NCBI GenBank assembly: GCA_019973575.1
Contig: BPUI01000001.1
Location: forward strand, 2,554,342-2,618,341
Direction of reading: 5' to 3'
Length of the DNA: 64,000 nt
Source: Gemmatimonadetes bacterium T265
GTDB taxonomy: Bacteria > Gemmatimonadota > Gemmatimonadetes > Gemmatimonadales > Gemmatimonadaceae
The notes beneath the pieces were generated by a model, which saw nothing but the letters and a program-made list of their open reading frames with translations, searched no databases and was not told the DNA's origin. The position numbers and the translations under genes were made by a program. Positions 18,539 to 26,255 of this stretch are shown in pieces. Numbering within the stretch: the stretch's first letter is position 1; each line of letters opens with the position of its first letter.

Positions 18539-19552
18539 ATGCCATTCGTCCGTACCCGCCCGGAACCACATCCCTGGTCGCTGGGCGCGTTCGCCGTCGC
18601 GGCCGTCGCTGGCGCGTTGTTCGGCAACCCCCTCGGCGCGCAGTCGACGGCGACGGCGGCGAGCCTGCTGTGCGAGCGCACCATGGACGGGACGCGCTTC
18701 CCCGACGCGAAGGCGCGCATGCAGGCGATGGCGGCGGGCGTCGCACCGGACGCGGCGTTCGCGCGCGGGTGCCTGTTCATGGGGGACGGGCAGTTCGAGA
18801 AGGCGTCCAACGAGTTCGAACGCGCGGTCGCGGCCGATCAGGCGAGTGCCGCTTACCACTTTCAACTCGGCCAGGCGTACGGCGCGCGCGCACAACACGC
18901 GAACATCTTCAAGCAGGCCGTCCTTGCCCGAAAGACGAAGGCGGAGTTCGACCGCGCCGTCCAACTCGACCCGGACCTCATCGACGCGCGGGTGGGGCTT
19001 GTGACGTTCTACCTCCTTGCGCCCGGCATCCTCGGCGGGAGCGCGGACAAGGCGCGCCGAGAGGCGCAGGAGATCCGCGTGCGGAACCCGTACCGCGGCG
19101 GGATCGCCTTCGCCCAGATTGCCGGGCACGAGAACGACCTGCCGGCTGCAACGCGCGAGCTGGATGCCCTCACGCGCCAGTTCCCGGACAGCACGGCGCC
19201 GTATGTGGCGCTCGCCACGGGGTACGCGGAACGCAAGCTCTGGACGGACGCGTGGGACGTGGCGGACCGCTTCGCGCGCGCGCTCCCCGACGCGCCGGTC
19301 GGGCTGTACCTCGTGGGGCGACTCGCGGCCGAGTCGGGCGAACAGCTCGACCGCGGAGCGGCCGCGCTCTCGCAGTACCTACAGACCACGCCTCGCGCCG
19401 GCGACCCGCCGCTCGCCGTCGCGCAGTGGCGGCTCGGCGCGATCGAGGAGCGGCGCGGCAAGCCGGACGCGGCACGCGCCGAGTACGAGGCGGCACTGCG
19501 GCTCGACCCGAAGCTGGCGGGCGCGCGCGAGGCCCTCGGCCGACTGCACTGA
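18539..19552 (+). CDS. Exported TPR-repeat protein
   Basis: 337 residues with an N-terminal signal or anchor segment (SLGAFAVAAVAGALFG) and a series of tetratricopeptide repeats, for example FMGDGQFEKASNEFERAVAA, AEFDRAVQLDPDLIDARVGL and RRGKPDAARAEYEAALRLDP. TPR arrays are protein-binding scaffolds, so this is probably a periplasmic adaptor. No partner is evident. Short gaps to rsgA (40 bp) and to endonuclease V (30 bp) could make it part of one transcript. Confidence 0.8.
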   Translation: MPFVRTRPEPHPWSLGAFAVAAVAGALFGNPLGAQSTATAASLLCERTMDGTRFPDAKARMQAMAAGVAPDAAFARGCLFMGDGQFEKASNEFERAVAADQASAAYHFQLGQAYGARAQHANIFKQAVLARKTKAEFDRAVQLDPDLIDARVGLVTFYLLAPGILGGSADKARREAQEIRVRNPYRGGIAFAQIAGHENDLPAATRELDALTRQFPDSTAPYVALATGYAERKLWTDAWDVADRFARALPDAPVGLYLVGRLAAESGEQLDRGAAALSQYLQTTPRAGDPPLAVAQWRLGAIEERRGKPDAARAEYEAALRLDPKLAGAREALGRLH

Positions 19553-19582
19553 CGCGGCGCGCGCCCTGCACCGCGGGCGCGC

Positions 19583-20302
19583 ATGAGCGAGGACGCGGCG
19601 GGCAGGGCGGACGACTATCAGTTCCCGACGACGATCGAGGCGGCGACCGCGGAGCAGCAGCGGTTGCGTGCACGCGTCGTCCTCGTGCCGCCGGCGGGGT
19701 TCGCGCCGCACCTCGTCGCGGGGCTCGACGTGAGCATGGAGCGCGACGGCGATATCGCGTATGCCGGGATCGTCGTGCTCGCGCTGCCCCGGCTCGAGAC
19801 GGTCGCGGAAGCGACGGCCGTGTCGCCCGTGCGCATGCCGTACGTGCCCGGCTTCCTCTCGTTCCGCGAACTCCCGGCGCTCGCGGCGGCGTACGCGGTG
19901 TTGCGCGCCCGCGGCGTGCGACCCGACGTGCTCGTCTTCGACGGGCAGGGCTACGCGCACCCGCGCCGGTTCGGCATCGCGTGCCACGGAGGGCTCGTCT
20001 TCGACACGCCGTCGGTCGGCTGCGCGAAGTCGATCCTCGTCGGCCGGCACGGGCCGTTGGGCGAGGAGCAGTGGGCACGCGCGCCGCTCGTACACCGCCG
20101 CGAGGTCGTCGGAGACGCGGTGCGGCTGCGCGCGAAGGTGCTGCCCGTGTACATCTCGCCCGGGCACCTGATGGACCGCGACACGGCCGTGCAGGTTGTC
20201 GAGCGCGTGAGCGCGGGATTCCGCGAGCCCGAGACGACCCGGCGCGCGCACCGGCTCGTGAATGCGGTGAGACGGGGCGAGCGAGCCCCCGACGCGGGGT
20301 AG
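19583..20302 (+). CDS. nfi: Endonuclease V (deoxyinosine 3'-endonuclease)
   Basis: Repairs deaminated adenine by cutting one phosphate 3' of deoxyinosine. 239 residues. Family motifs are in order: LVAGLDVSM (first metal Asp), MPYVPGFLSFRELPAL (wedge Tyr and Glu), VLVFDGQGYAHPRRFGIA (second Asp and His) and VFDTPSVGCAKSIL. The C-terminus ISPGHLMDRDTAVQVV is also typical. Complete and of normal length. Start ATG 19583. Confidence 0.93.
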   Translation: MSEDAAGRADDYQFPTTIEAATAEQQRLRARVVLVPPAGFAPHLVAGLDVSMERDGDIAYAGIVVLALPRLETVAEATAVSPVRMPYVPGFLSFRELPALAAAYAVLRARGVRPDVLVFDGQGYAHPRRFGIACHGGLVFDTPSVGCAKSILVGRHGPLGEEQWARAPLVHRREVVGDAVRLRAKVLPVYISPGHLMDRDTAVQVVERVSAGFREPETTRRAHRLVNAVRRGERAPDAG

Positions 20303-20389
20303 GGCGGTTCGCGCCAGGTCGGGGACGTCCGATCGCCGACGTATCTGCGTATGCTACGGCGCATCAGTGACGTCTGCCTCCCCGTGCTC

Positions 20390-22078
20390 ATGTCTCGACC
20401 CGTCCTCGCCCGGCTGATCACCCTCGCCTTCGCCACCGCACTCGGCGTCGCGTCGCCCGTCCGGGCGCAGCGGTCCCCGGCGGTGCCCGTCGCGCCGCGC
20501 CCGGGCGTCGGCCCGTTGCAGGCCGCGGCCCGCCCGTACGCGATCGCGTACACCGTCGCCATGCCCGATCCGGCGTCGCATCTCTACGAGATCGGGATGG
20601 AGGTACGGGGTGCGCTGCCCGACACGCTCCGCCTCGTCCTCCCCGTGTGGTCTCCCGGTCGCTACGCGCGGGTCGACTTCGCGCGCAACGTGCAGGAATT
20701 CGGGGCCGAGGACGGGGCGGGGCGCGCCCTCCGGTGGACGAAGCTCGGCGGTTCGACATGGGGCGTGCTCGTCGGCGGCGCATCGGCGCACGTCGCGCCG
20801 GAGCGCGTGGCGCGGGTACGCTACCGCGTATTCGCGGACGACCTATCGGGCACGTACAGCGTGCTCGACACCGCGCACGCGAACTGGAACGGTGCGGGGC
20901 TGTTCGTCTACGCGGACGGGCACAAGCCGGACCCCGTGACGCTCGCGATCCGGCCGCCCGCGGGGTGGGCCGTCGTCAACGGCCCGCAGGGCAACCCCGG
21001 CCGCGAGCTGCCGACGTCGGACGGCACGACGGCGTTCCGCTTCCCGAACTACGACGAGCTGGTCGACGCGCCGACCGAGGTTGTGCCGGCGGTCCACATG
21101 ACGATCGACACGTTCTCCGTCGACGGACGCCGGTATCGGGTCATGCTGCACCACAACGGCCCGCTCGACGCGGGCGTGCGGCGGCACTTCGTCGACGGCG
21201 CGCGGGCCATCGTCGCGCGGGAGAACCGGGTGATCGCGCCGCCGCCGCTCGCGCAGTACACCTTTCTCGCGCACGCCGGCTACGGCGGCGGCGACGGGAT
21301 GGAGCACCTCACCTCGACCGAGATCATCACCGCCCGCCCGCTCGCCGACTCGGCCGCGGCGGACCGCTTCCTCGGCACCGTCGCGCACGAGTACTTCCAC
21401 ACCTGGAACGTGAAGCGGGTGCGCCCGGTCGCGTTAGGCCCGTTCGACTACACCGAGGCGCAGCACGAGCCGTCGCTCTGGGCGGCCGAGGGGTGGACGC
21501 AGTACTACGGGGAGATGACGCCGGTGCGGGTGGGGATCGTCTCGCGCGCGGCGTTCTACGACCGGCTCGCGCGCACGCTCCGGGCGGTCGCGACCTCGCC
21601 CGCACGGCTCGAGCGCTCGCCGCGCGCGGCCTCGTTCGATGCGCCGTTCTTCGACGGCGCGCGCGCGGCGATGCAGGTCAACTCGGCCGCGACGTTCGTC
21701 AGCTACTACACGGCGGGCGAGGCGCGGGCGCTCGCGCTCGACCTGATGATCCGCGGCCGGTCGGACGGCGGGCGGTCGCTCGACGACGTCCTCCGCGCGC
21801 TCAAGCGGCGGACGTGGGACGCGCCGCGCGCGACGTACTACCTCGACGGGCGCGGCTACACCGAGGACGACGTCGAACGTGCGGCGAGCGAGGTCGCCGG
21901 CACGGAGCTGCACGGGTGGTTCGACCGCTACGTCGGTGGCACCGACGACCTGCCGTGGGCGGAGCTCCTGCGAGCCGTGGGTTTGACGCTGACCACAGGC
22001 GGGAGCGCGTGGACGATCGCGGAGGACCCCGCGGCGACCGCGCGGGCGGTGGCGTTGCGGGACGCGTGGCTGCGGTGA
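20390..22078 (+). CDS. M61 family (glycyl aminopeptidase-like) secreted metallopeptidase
   Basis: Exported zinc peptidase of the M61 family. From the ATG at 20390 the protein starts with a good signal peptide (MSRPVLARLITLAFATALGV, cut near PVRAQ). A start at 20351 is also possible. The N-terminal M61 domain is followed by the zinc motif VAHEYFHTWNVKRVRP (HEYFH) and the third ligand in SLWAAEGWTQYY. Most M61 proteins carry a C-terminal PDZ domain. Here the chain ends soon after LHGWFDRYVGGTDDLPWAEL, where the PDZ would begin, so PDZ is missing or strongly reduced. Confidence 0.88.
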   Translation: MSRPVLARLITLAFATALGVASPVRAQRSPAVPVAPRPGVGPLQAAARPYAIAYTVAMPDPASHLYEIGMEVRGALPDTLRLVLPVWSPGRYARVDFARNVQEFGAEDGAGRALRWTKLGGSTWGVLVGGASAHVAPERVARVRYRVFADDLSGTYSVLDTAHANWNGAGLFVYADGHKPDPVTLAIRPPAGWAVVNGPQGNPGRELPTSDGTTAFRFPNYDELVDAPTEVVPAVHMTIDTFSVDGRRYRVMLHHNGPLDAGVRRHFVDGARAIVARENRVIAPPPLAQYTFLAHAGYGGGDGMEHLTSTEIITARPLADSAAADRFLGTVAHEYFHTWNVKRVRPVALGPFDYTEAQHEPSLWAAEGWTQYYGEMTPVRVGIVSRAAFYDRLARTLRAVATSPARLERSPRAASFDAPFFDGARAAMQVNSAATFVSYYTAGEARALALDLMIRGRSDGGRSLDDVLRALKRRTWDAPRATYYLDGRGYTEDDVERAASEVAGTELHGWFDRYVGGTDDLPWAELLRAVGLTLTTGGSAWTIAEDPAATARAVALRDAWLR

Positions 22079-22457
22079 GCACGGCGTAAGAGCCGTCAAG
22101 CGGACCGGCCGGCGTTCGGAACCCGGCGGCGCGGGTGCTCGTTGGTGCTCATCACGCACCGTCGTGACACGCCGGCCTTGTAGCGGGCGCGGTCGGCGGG
22201 GGATCGAACTCACGGCGTAGCCGGGCATAGCACACGATCGGGATGAACGCGGGCGAGCCTACAACCGTGCCGGCGCCGCGGGCACACGTGATCCGCATTC
22301 GCGCGTCGTCGACCGCCGTGCCTGTCGTGCCGAACGGCCGCGCTCCGCGTCGTGCGGCGCGGGTCGGGGCGGCCAGAGTGCGCGTCTGAGCGCGGCACCC
22401 GCGGCGCGGACAGCTGCGCCACGGCTGCCGCCCCCTCACCCGCGTTGCGAGGTCGTC
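22079..22457. other. 379-bp region without a convincing gene
   Basis: Starts just after the M61 stop. It is less GC-rich than its neighbours in places. The last 70 or so bases are in frame with the glycosyltransferase and encode PRCEVVV just before its annotated GTG, the expected beginning of a GT2 domain. The true 5' end of that gene therefore probably lies here, with a CTG (22386 or 22425) or a lost start. I see no tRNA, terminator or other gene. A minus-strand frame reaching into this region looks like a shadow. Confidence 0.4.
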
Positions 22458-23570
22458 GTGGCGCTCCCCGCGCGCGACGAGGCGGCGACGGTCGACGCTG
22501 CGGTCGCGGCCCTCGCGGACCAGCGCGACTTCGCGGGCCGGGCGTTCGACCCCGAGCGGTACGAGGTCGTCGTGCTGGCCAACAACTGCGGGGACGACAC
22601 CGCCGCCGCGGCGCGCGCCGCCGGTGCCGCCGCCCGCCGCCGCGCGCCCGGCTTCCGCCTGCACGTCGTCGAGGCGTGGCTTGCGCCCGGCGAGGCGCAC
22701 AGCGGCGGCGCGCGGCGGCGGGCGATGGAGCTGGCGCACGCCCGCGTACGCGCCGCGCGCGACGCGTTAGGCGCGACGCCGGCGGCCGGCGTGCTCGCGA
22801 CGACCGACGCCGACACGGTCGTCGCCCCGGACTGGCTGGCGGCCACGCTCGCCGAATTCGCGGCCGGCGCCGACGCGGTCGGCGGGCGCGTCGTGGCCGC
22901 GCGACTCGACGCGCTCCCAGCGGCGGCCCGAGGCCTGTATTTGTACGACGTCGGCTACCGCCACCTTGTCGCCGCCGTCGACGCGCTATTCGACCCCGAA
23001 CCGCACGACCCCTGGCCGCGGCACCACCAGCACTTCGGCGCCAGCCTCGCGGTCACGGCCGACGCGTACGCGCGCGTCGGCGGCATGCCGGGCGTCGGCG
23101 CGCTCGAGGACGTGCGCCTGTACGAGGCGCTCGTGCGGGCGGGGCTCCGCGTGCGCCACAGCCCGCGCGTGCGGGCGGCGACGAGCGCCCGCGCGTCGGG
23201 CCGTGCGCGGGTGGGGCTCGCGACCCAGATCGCCGAGTGGGCGGGCGCGGGCGGGCGGTGGCCGGTCGAGTCGGCGGCGTTCGTCGAGCGGTGGGCGCGC
23301 ACGCGCGCCACGCTGCGCGAGCTGTGGGCCGGTCGACTCCCGGGCGAGCTCGACGCATTGGCCGCGGCGCTATGCCTCACGCCCGACACGCTCGCGGGGG
23401 CGGCGCACGTCCGGCGCCCCTTCGGGGCCTTCCTGCTCGACGCCGACCTGCGCGGGCGCTTCGCGCGCGCGTGGGACGCGCGGCGCTTCGGACCCGCGCA
23501 CGAGGACGTGCGCGCGGCCGTCCGCGGGCTCCGGAGCCGCGTCGCCGCGCTGCGCGGCGCGGCGCGTTAG
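22458..23570 (+). CDS. Family 2 glycosyltransferase
   Basis: Probable GT-A-fold glycosyltransferase, 370 residues from GTG 22458. ALPARDEAATVDAAVAAL and VVVLANNCGDDT form the nucleotide-sugar site. TTDADTVVAPDWL has the metal-binding DxD-like motif. HHQHFGASLAVTADAYARVGGMP and ALEDVRLYEALV match the acceptor region of GT2 proteins. The in-frame residues PRCEVVV directly upstream belong to the same domain, so the real start is upstream. No membrane segment. Its TAG stop overlaps the TAA of the convergent methyltransferase within one GTTAGGC heptamer. Confidence 0.8.
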   Translation: MALPARDEAATVDAAVAALADQRDFAGRAFDPERYEVVVLANNCGDDTAAAARAAGAAARRRAPGFRLHVVEAWLAPGEAHSGGARRRAMELAHARVRAARDALGATPAAGVLATTDADTVVAPDWLAATLAEFAAGADAVGGRVVAARLDALPAAARGLYLYDVGYRHLVAAVDALFDPEPHDPWPRHHQHFGASLAVTADAYARVGGMPGVGALEDVRLYEALVRAGLRVRHSPRVRAATSARASGRARVGLATQIAEWAGAGGRWPVESAAFVERWARTRATLRELWAGRLPGELDALAAALCLTPDTLAGAAHVRRPFGAFLLDADLRGRFARAWDARRFGPAHEDVRAAVRGLRSRVAALRGAAR

Positions 23571-24220
23571 GCCGGAGAAGGCTCCGCGCCGGCGTCCCGG
23601 CCGGGCGCCCGCTCGAGCACGTCGAGGCGGTATTTCTCCTCGCGCCTGCCGGCGACGCGTCGGAACCCGGAGTGCGCGAGTAGCCGGTCGTGCACGGCGT
23701 CGCCGGTCATGGGGTAGTCCGGGACGAACGGCGTCCAGTGCACGAGCACGAGGTGCCCGCCCGGTTCCAGGCGGCGCGCGATCAGGTCGGCCGCGCGGTC
23801 GAGGTCGGGCGGCGCCCAGTAGTAGCCCACCTCGGAGAGCACGACGAGGTCGTACGCGCCGCCGGGGTCCTCGTCGGGCACGCGCACGCGGGCGAGGGTG
23901 ACGTTGGGCAGGTCGGCGGTGCGCGCGCGCGCGCGGGCGAGCGCCGCGGCGGCGACGTCCACGGCGAGGAGGTGGTCGCACCGCCCGGCCAGCCGGCGCG
24001 TGAGGACGCCGATCGAGCACCCAATCTCGAGCCCCGACCGGTAGCGCGATCGGGGCAGGGCGACGAGCGTGGCCGTGTACTTCGCGGCCTCGTACGGACT
24101 CGTCGCGAACGCCCACGGGTCGGCGTTCGCGGCGTACACGTCGTCGAAATACGCCGGCGGCAGCGACGCCCCGCCCGCCGCGCCGGCGTTGTGCGACGCG
24201 TCGCCGGGTTCGTCGCTCAC
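23567..24220 (-). CDS. NodS-like SAM-dependent methyltransferase
   Basis: 217 residues. The start YFDDVYAANADPWAFATSPY and EAAKYTATLVAL are the signature of NodS-type methyltransferases. The SAM-binding motif I is LEIGCSIGVLTRRLAG. It is followed by LLAVDVAAAAL, YDLVVLSEVGYYW and LEPGGHLVLVHW. NodS N-methylates chitooligosaccharide backbones. The substrate here is unknown. GTG 24220 overlaps the stop of the acyl-CoA dehydrogenase by 4 bp, so the two are coupled. The glycosyltransferase lies next door on the other strand, and together they suggest a small glycolipid or modified-sugar pathway. Confidence 0.85.
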   Translation of the reverse strand: MSDEPGDASHNAGAAGGASLPPAYFDDVYAANADPWAFATSPYEAAKYTATLVALPRSRYRSGLEIGCSIGVLTRRLAGRCDHLLAVDVAAAALARARARTADLPNVTLARVRVPDEDPGGAYDLVVLSEVGYYWAPPDLDRAADLIARRLEPGGHLVLVHWTPFVPDYPMTGDAVHDRLLAHSGFRRVAGRREEKYRLDVLERAPGRDAGAEPSPA

Positions 24221-25437
24221 CGGGGTTCCCACAGCGCTCCGACCCGCGTTCGCCGCGCGAGTACGTGGCGTCCGACGTCGGCGAGCGCGGCGTCGGGGGC
24301 GGGTTGGCGGAGGTACATGAGCAGGTCCCGCACGACCCTCGCGAACGGGTGGGGCGCCAGCAGCCCGCGCGCGCCCACGCTCCGCTCGACCAATTCGCAG
24401 ACACGTACGCACAGCTCGTGCACGGCCGTTCGCGTCATGTTGGCGTGCGCAACGACGGTCGCGGCGTCGGTCGTCGCCGGGTCGGCGGCGTGTGCTTCGG
24501 CGACGTCGGCCGCAGCGCGAAGCCACGCCCGGCCGCCCGCGACGAGCGTCGCGGCCTCGCCGACGCGCGCAAGTTGGTAGGGGTCGTCGCCGCGCCCGGC
24601 GTCTCGTATGAAGCCCCGCGCCGCGTCGAGCAGCCGCTCGGCGCCGCCCAGCTGCACGGCGGCGAAGCGCGCGGCACCCCCCGTGAAGCGGGGCTGGGCG
24701 TAGTAGTCGCCGGGCGCGCCTAACAACGCCCGCGCGGGGAGCCGCGCGCCCCGGAAGTCGACCGCGTAGCTGGCGGAGCCCAGCATGCCGAGCGGGCGCC
24801 AGCCGGCGCGGTCGATCCCCATGTCGCCGGTCCGGCGTAGCGCGCCAACGGGGACGAGGCACATCTGCCACCCGCCGTCGGGAAGCATGCCGGTCACGAC
24901 CGCGCCAGCCAGGTGCGCGGCGCCCGAGGCGAACGTCTTCCGCCCGTCCAGGCGCACACCGCCCGGCACCGGCGTGATGCGGACGCCGTCGTCCGCCGGC
25001 CCGGTGTTCCAGACGCCGAACATTCCGCCGCGATCGACGCGGCGGGCGGCGCGCGCCAGCTGCGTGGCGGTCCCGAACCGGGCGACGAGCAGCAGCGCGT
25101 CGACGTGCCCTTCGTACAGCCGCCCGGCGCTGAGGTCCGCGCGCCCCACGTCGGCCAGGGTCCGCAGGAGCGGGTGGAACGTGCCCGGGTCGAGGCCGAT
25201 GCCCGTGCCGCCTAACGCAGGGGGCAGCGGCGCCGCGAGGAGGCCCGTGCGGTGCAGGTCGGCCAGGACCGCCCGCGGCAGGGCGGCGTCGCCGTCGGCG
25301 GGCTCGGGGCCGCCCGCGGCCGCGTCCTGCCGGGCGATCGCGCGTTCGGCCACCCCGGCGGCGGCCGCGACCGGGTCCCATGCCGCGCGCGTGTACGCGC
25401 CGCGTCCCGCGTCAATGTCGGCTCTCGTCGCGCGCAC
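24217..25437 (-). CDS. Acyl-CoA dehydrogenase family protein
   Basis: 406 residues with the acyl-CoA dehydrogenase fold: N-terminal helices (PLPPALGGTGIGLDP), middle beta domain (LDGRKTFASGAAHLAGAVVT, LGMLGSASYAVDF) and C-terminal helical domain (QLGGAERLLDAARGFI, RTAVHELCVRVCELV). The SVGARGLL segment takes the place of the catalytic-base region. No ordinary base Glu is obvious there, so it may not be a standard fatty-acid enzyme. Start GTG 25437. Operon order is SDR, this gene, NodS-like methyltransferase. Homologues are often found beside NodS-type methyltransferases and GT2 enzymes (recalled, not searched). Confidence 0.8.
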   Translation of the reverse strand: MRATRADIDAGRGAYTRAAWDPVAAAAGVAERAIARQDAAAGGPEPADGDAALPRAVLADLHRTGLLAAPLPPALGGTGIGLDPGTFHPLLRTLADVGRADLSAGRLYEGHVDALLLVARFGTATQLARAARRVDRGGMFGVWNTGPADDGVRITPVPGGVRLDGRKTFASGAAHLAGAVVTGMLPDGGWQMCLVPVGALRRTGDMGIDRAGWRPLGMLGSASYAVDFRGARLPARALLGAPGDYYAQPRFTGGAARFAAVQLGGAERLLDAARGFIRDAGRGDDPYQLARVGEAATLVAGGRAWLRAAADVAEAHAADPATTDAATVVAHANMTRTAVHELCVRVCELVERSVGARGLLAPHPFARVVRDLLMYLRQPAPDAALADVGRHVLARRTRVGALWEPR

Positions 25438-25446
25438 CGCGCCGGC

Positions 25447-26205
25447 CTACCGCGCGCGCACGGTGCCGAGCCCGCCGTCGACGCCGACGGTCTGCCCTGT
25501 GATCCACGCGGCCGCCGGTGAGACGAGGTACGCGATCATCTCGGCGACGTCGGCCGGCTCGCCGAGGCGGCCGAGTGCGTGCATGCCGAGCGACGCCTGC
25601 TCGCCGGCGGGGGTGCTCGTGATGCGGGCGGTGAGCGGCGTGCGCACGAGGCCCGGCGCGACGCAGTTGACCCGCAGTCCGCGGCCCGCGTAGCTCGCGG
25701 CCGCCGAGCGCGTGAGGCCGATCACGCCGGCCTTCGCCGCGGCGATCGCTTCGTGATTCGCGAGGCCGGTGCGCGCGGCGGCGCTCGCGACGAGGACGAC
25801 GGCCCCGCCGTCCGCTTGCGCGGCGAGGGTGCGGCCGGCGGCGCGCACCGTGGCGAACGCCGTCGTGAGCGAGGCCGCGATGGTCTGCTCGTACTCGGCC
25901 TGCGACGTGAGGTGCGCGGGCTTGAGGAGGAGCGAGCCGGCGCAGTTGACGAGCCCCGCGATCGGGCCGTGCGCGCGCGCGGCGTCGGCGACGAGCGCGT
26001 CGACGGCCTCGAAGCGCGTCGCGTCGAGCGCGACGACGCCGACGGCGGCACCGCCTAACGCCACGGCGAGCGCGTCGAGCCGGCCGGCGTCGCGGCCGGC
26101 GAGGACGACGCGCCCGCCCCCGGCGGCGAGCCGGCGCGCGAGCGCGGAACCGATGCCGCCCGCCGCGCCGATGATGAGGTGGAGCGAGTCGGTGGCGATC
26201 GTCAT
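25447..26205 (-). CDS. SDR-family oxidoreductase, atypical active site
   Basis: 252 residues, Rossmann-fold short-chain dehydrogenase. Coenzyme motif is GAAGGIGSALA near residue 13, then LVNCAGSLLL (NNAG-like). Catalytic Ser is in LVASAAARTG, and the C-terminal signature VDGGLGTV is present. The YxxxK motif reads IAAAK (in NHEAIAAAKAGV), so the active Tyr is replaced by Ile while Lys is kept. This hints at altered chemistry or a binding role. It is 9 bp upstream of the acyl-CoA dehydrogenase and starts that operon. Confidence 0.85.
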   Translation of the reverse strand: MTIATDSLHLIIGAAGGIGSALARRLAAGGGRVVLAGRDAGRLDALAVALGGAAVGVVALDATRFEAVDALVADAARAHGPIAGLVNCAGSLLLKPAHLTSQAEYEQTIAASLTTAFATVRAAGRTLAAQADGGAVVLVASAAARTGLANHEAIAAAKAGVIGLTRSAAASYAGRGLRVNCVAPGLVRTPLTARITSTPAGEQASLGMHALGRLGEPADVAEMIAYLVSPAAAWITGQTVGVDGGLGTVRAR

Positions 26206-26255
26206 GCGGGGGAAACGCGCGGCGGCGGCGCGGGTTCCCGCGTCGACCGCCGGCG

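Noticed and set aside
22180-22230. Minus-strand GAGTTCGATCCCCC resembling a tRNA T-arm
   Set aside because: The bases around TTCGATC cannot form the 5-bp T stem, and no anticodon arm or acceptor stem is found on either side.
22152-22739. Minus-strand open frame of 195 codons
   Set aside because: Most of it is antisense to the glycosyltransferase with Arg/Ala-rich shadow composition; the part over the gap has no motif.
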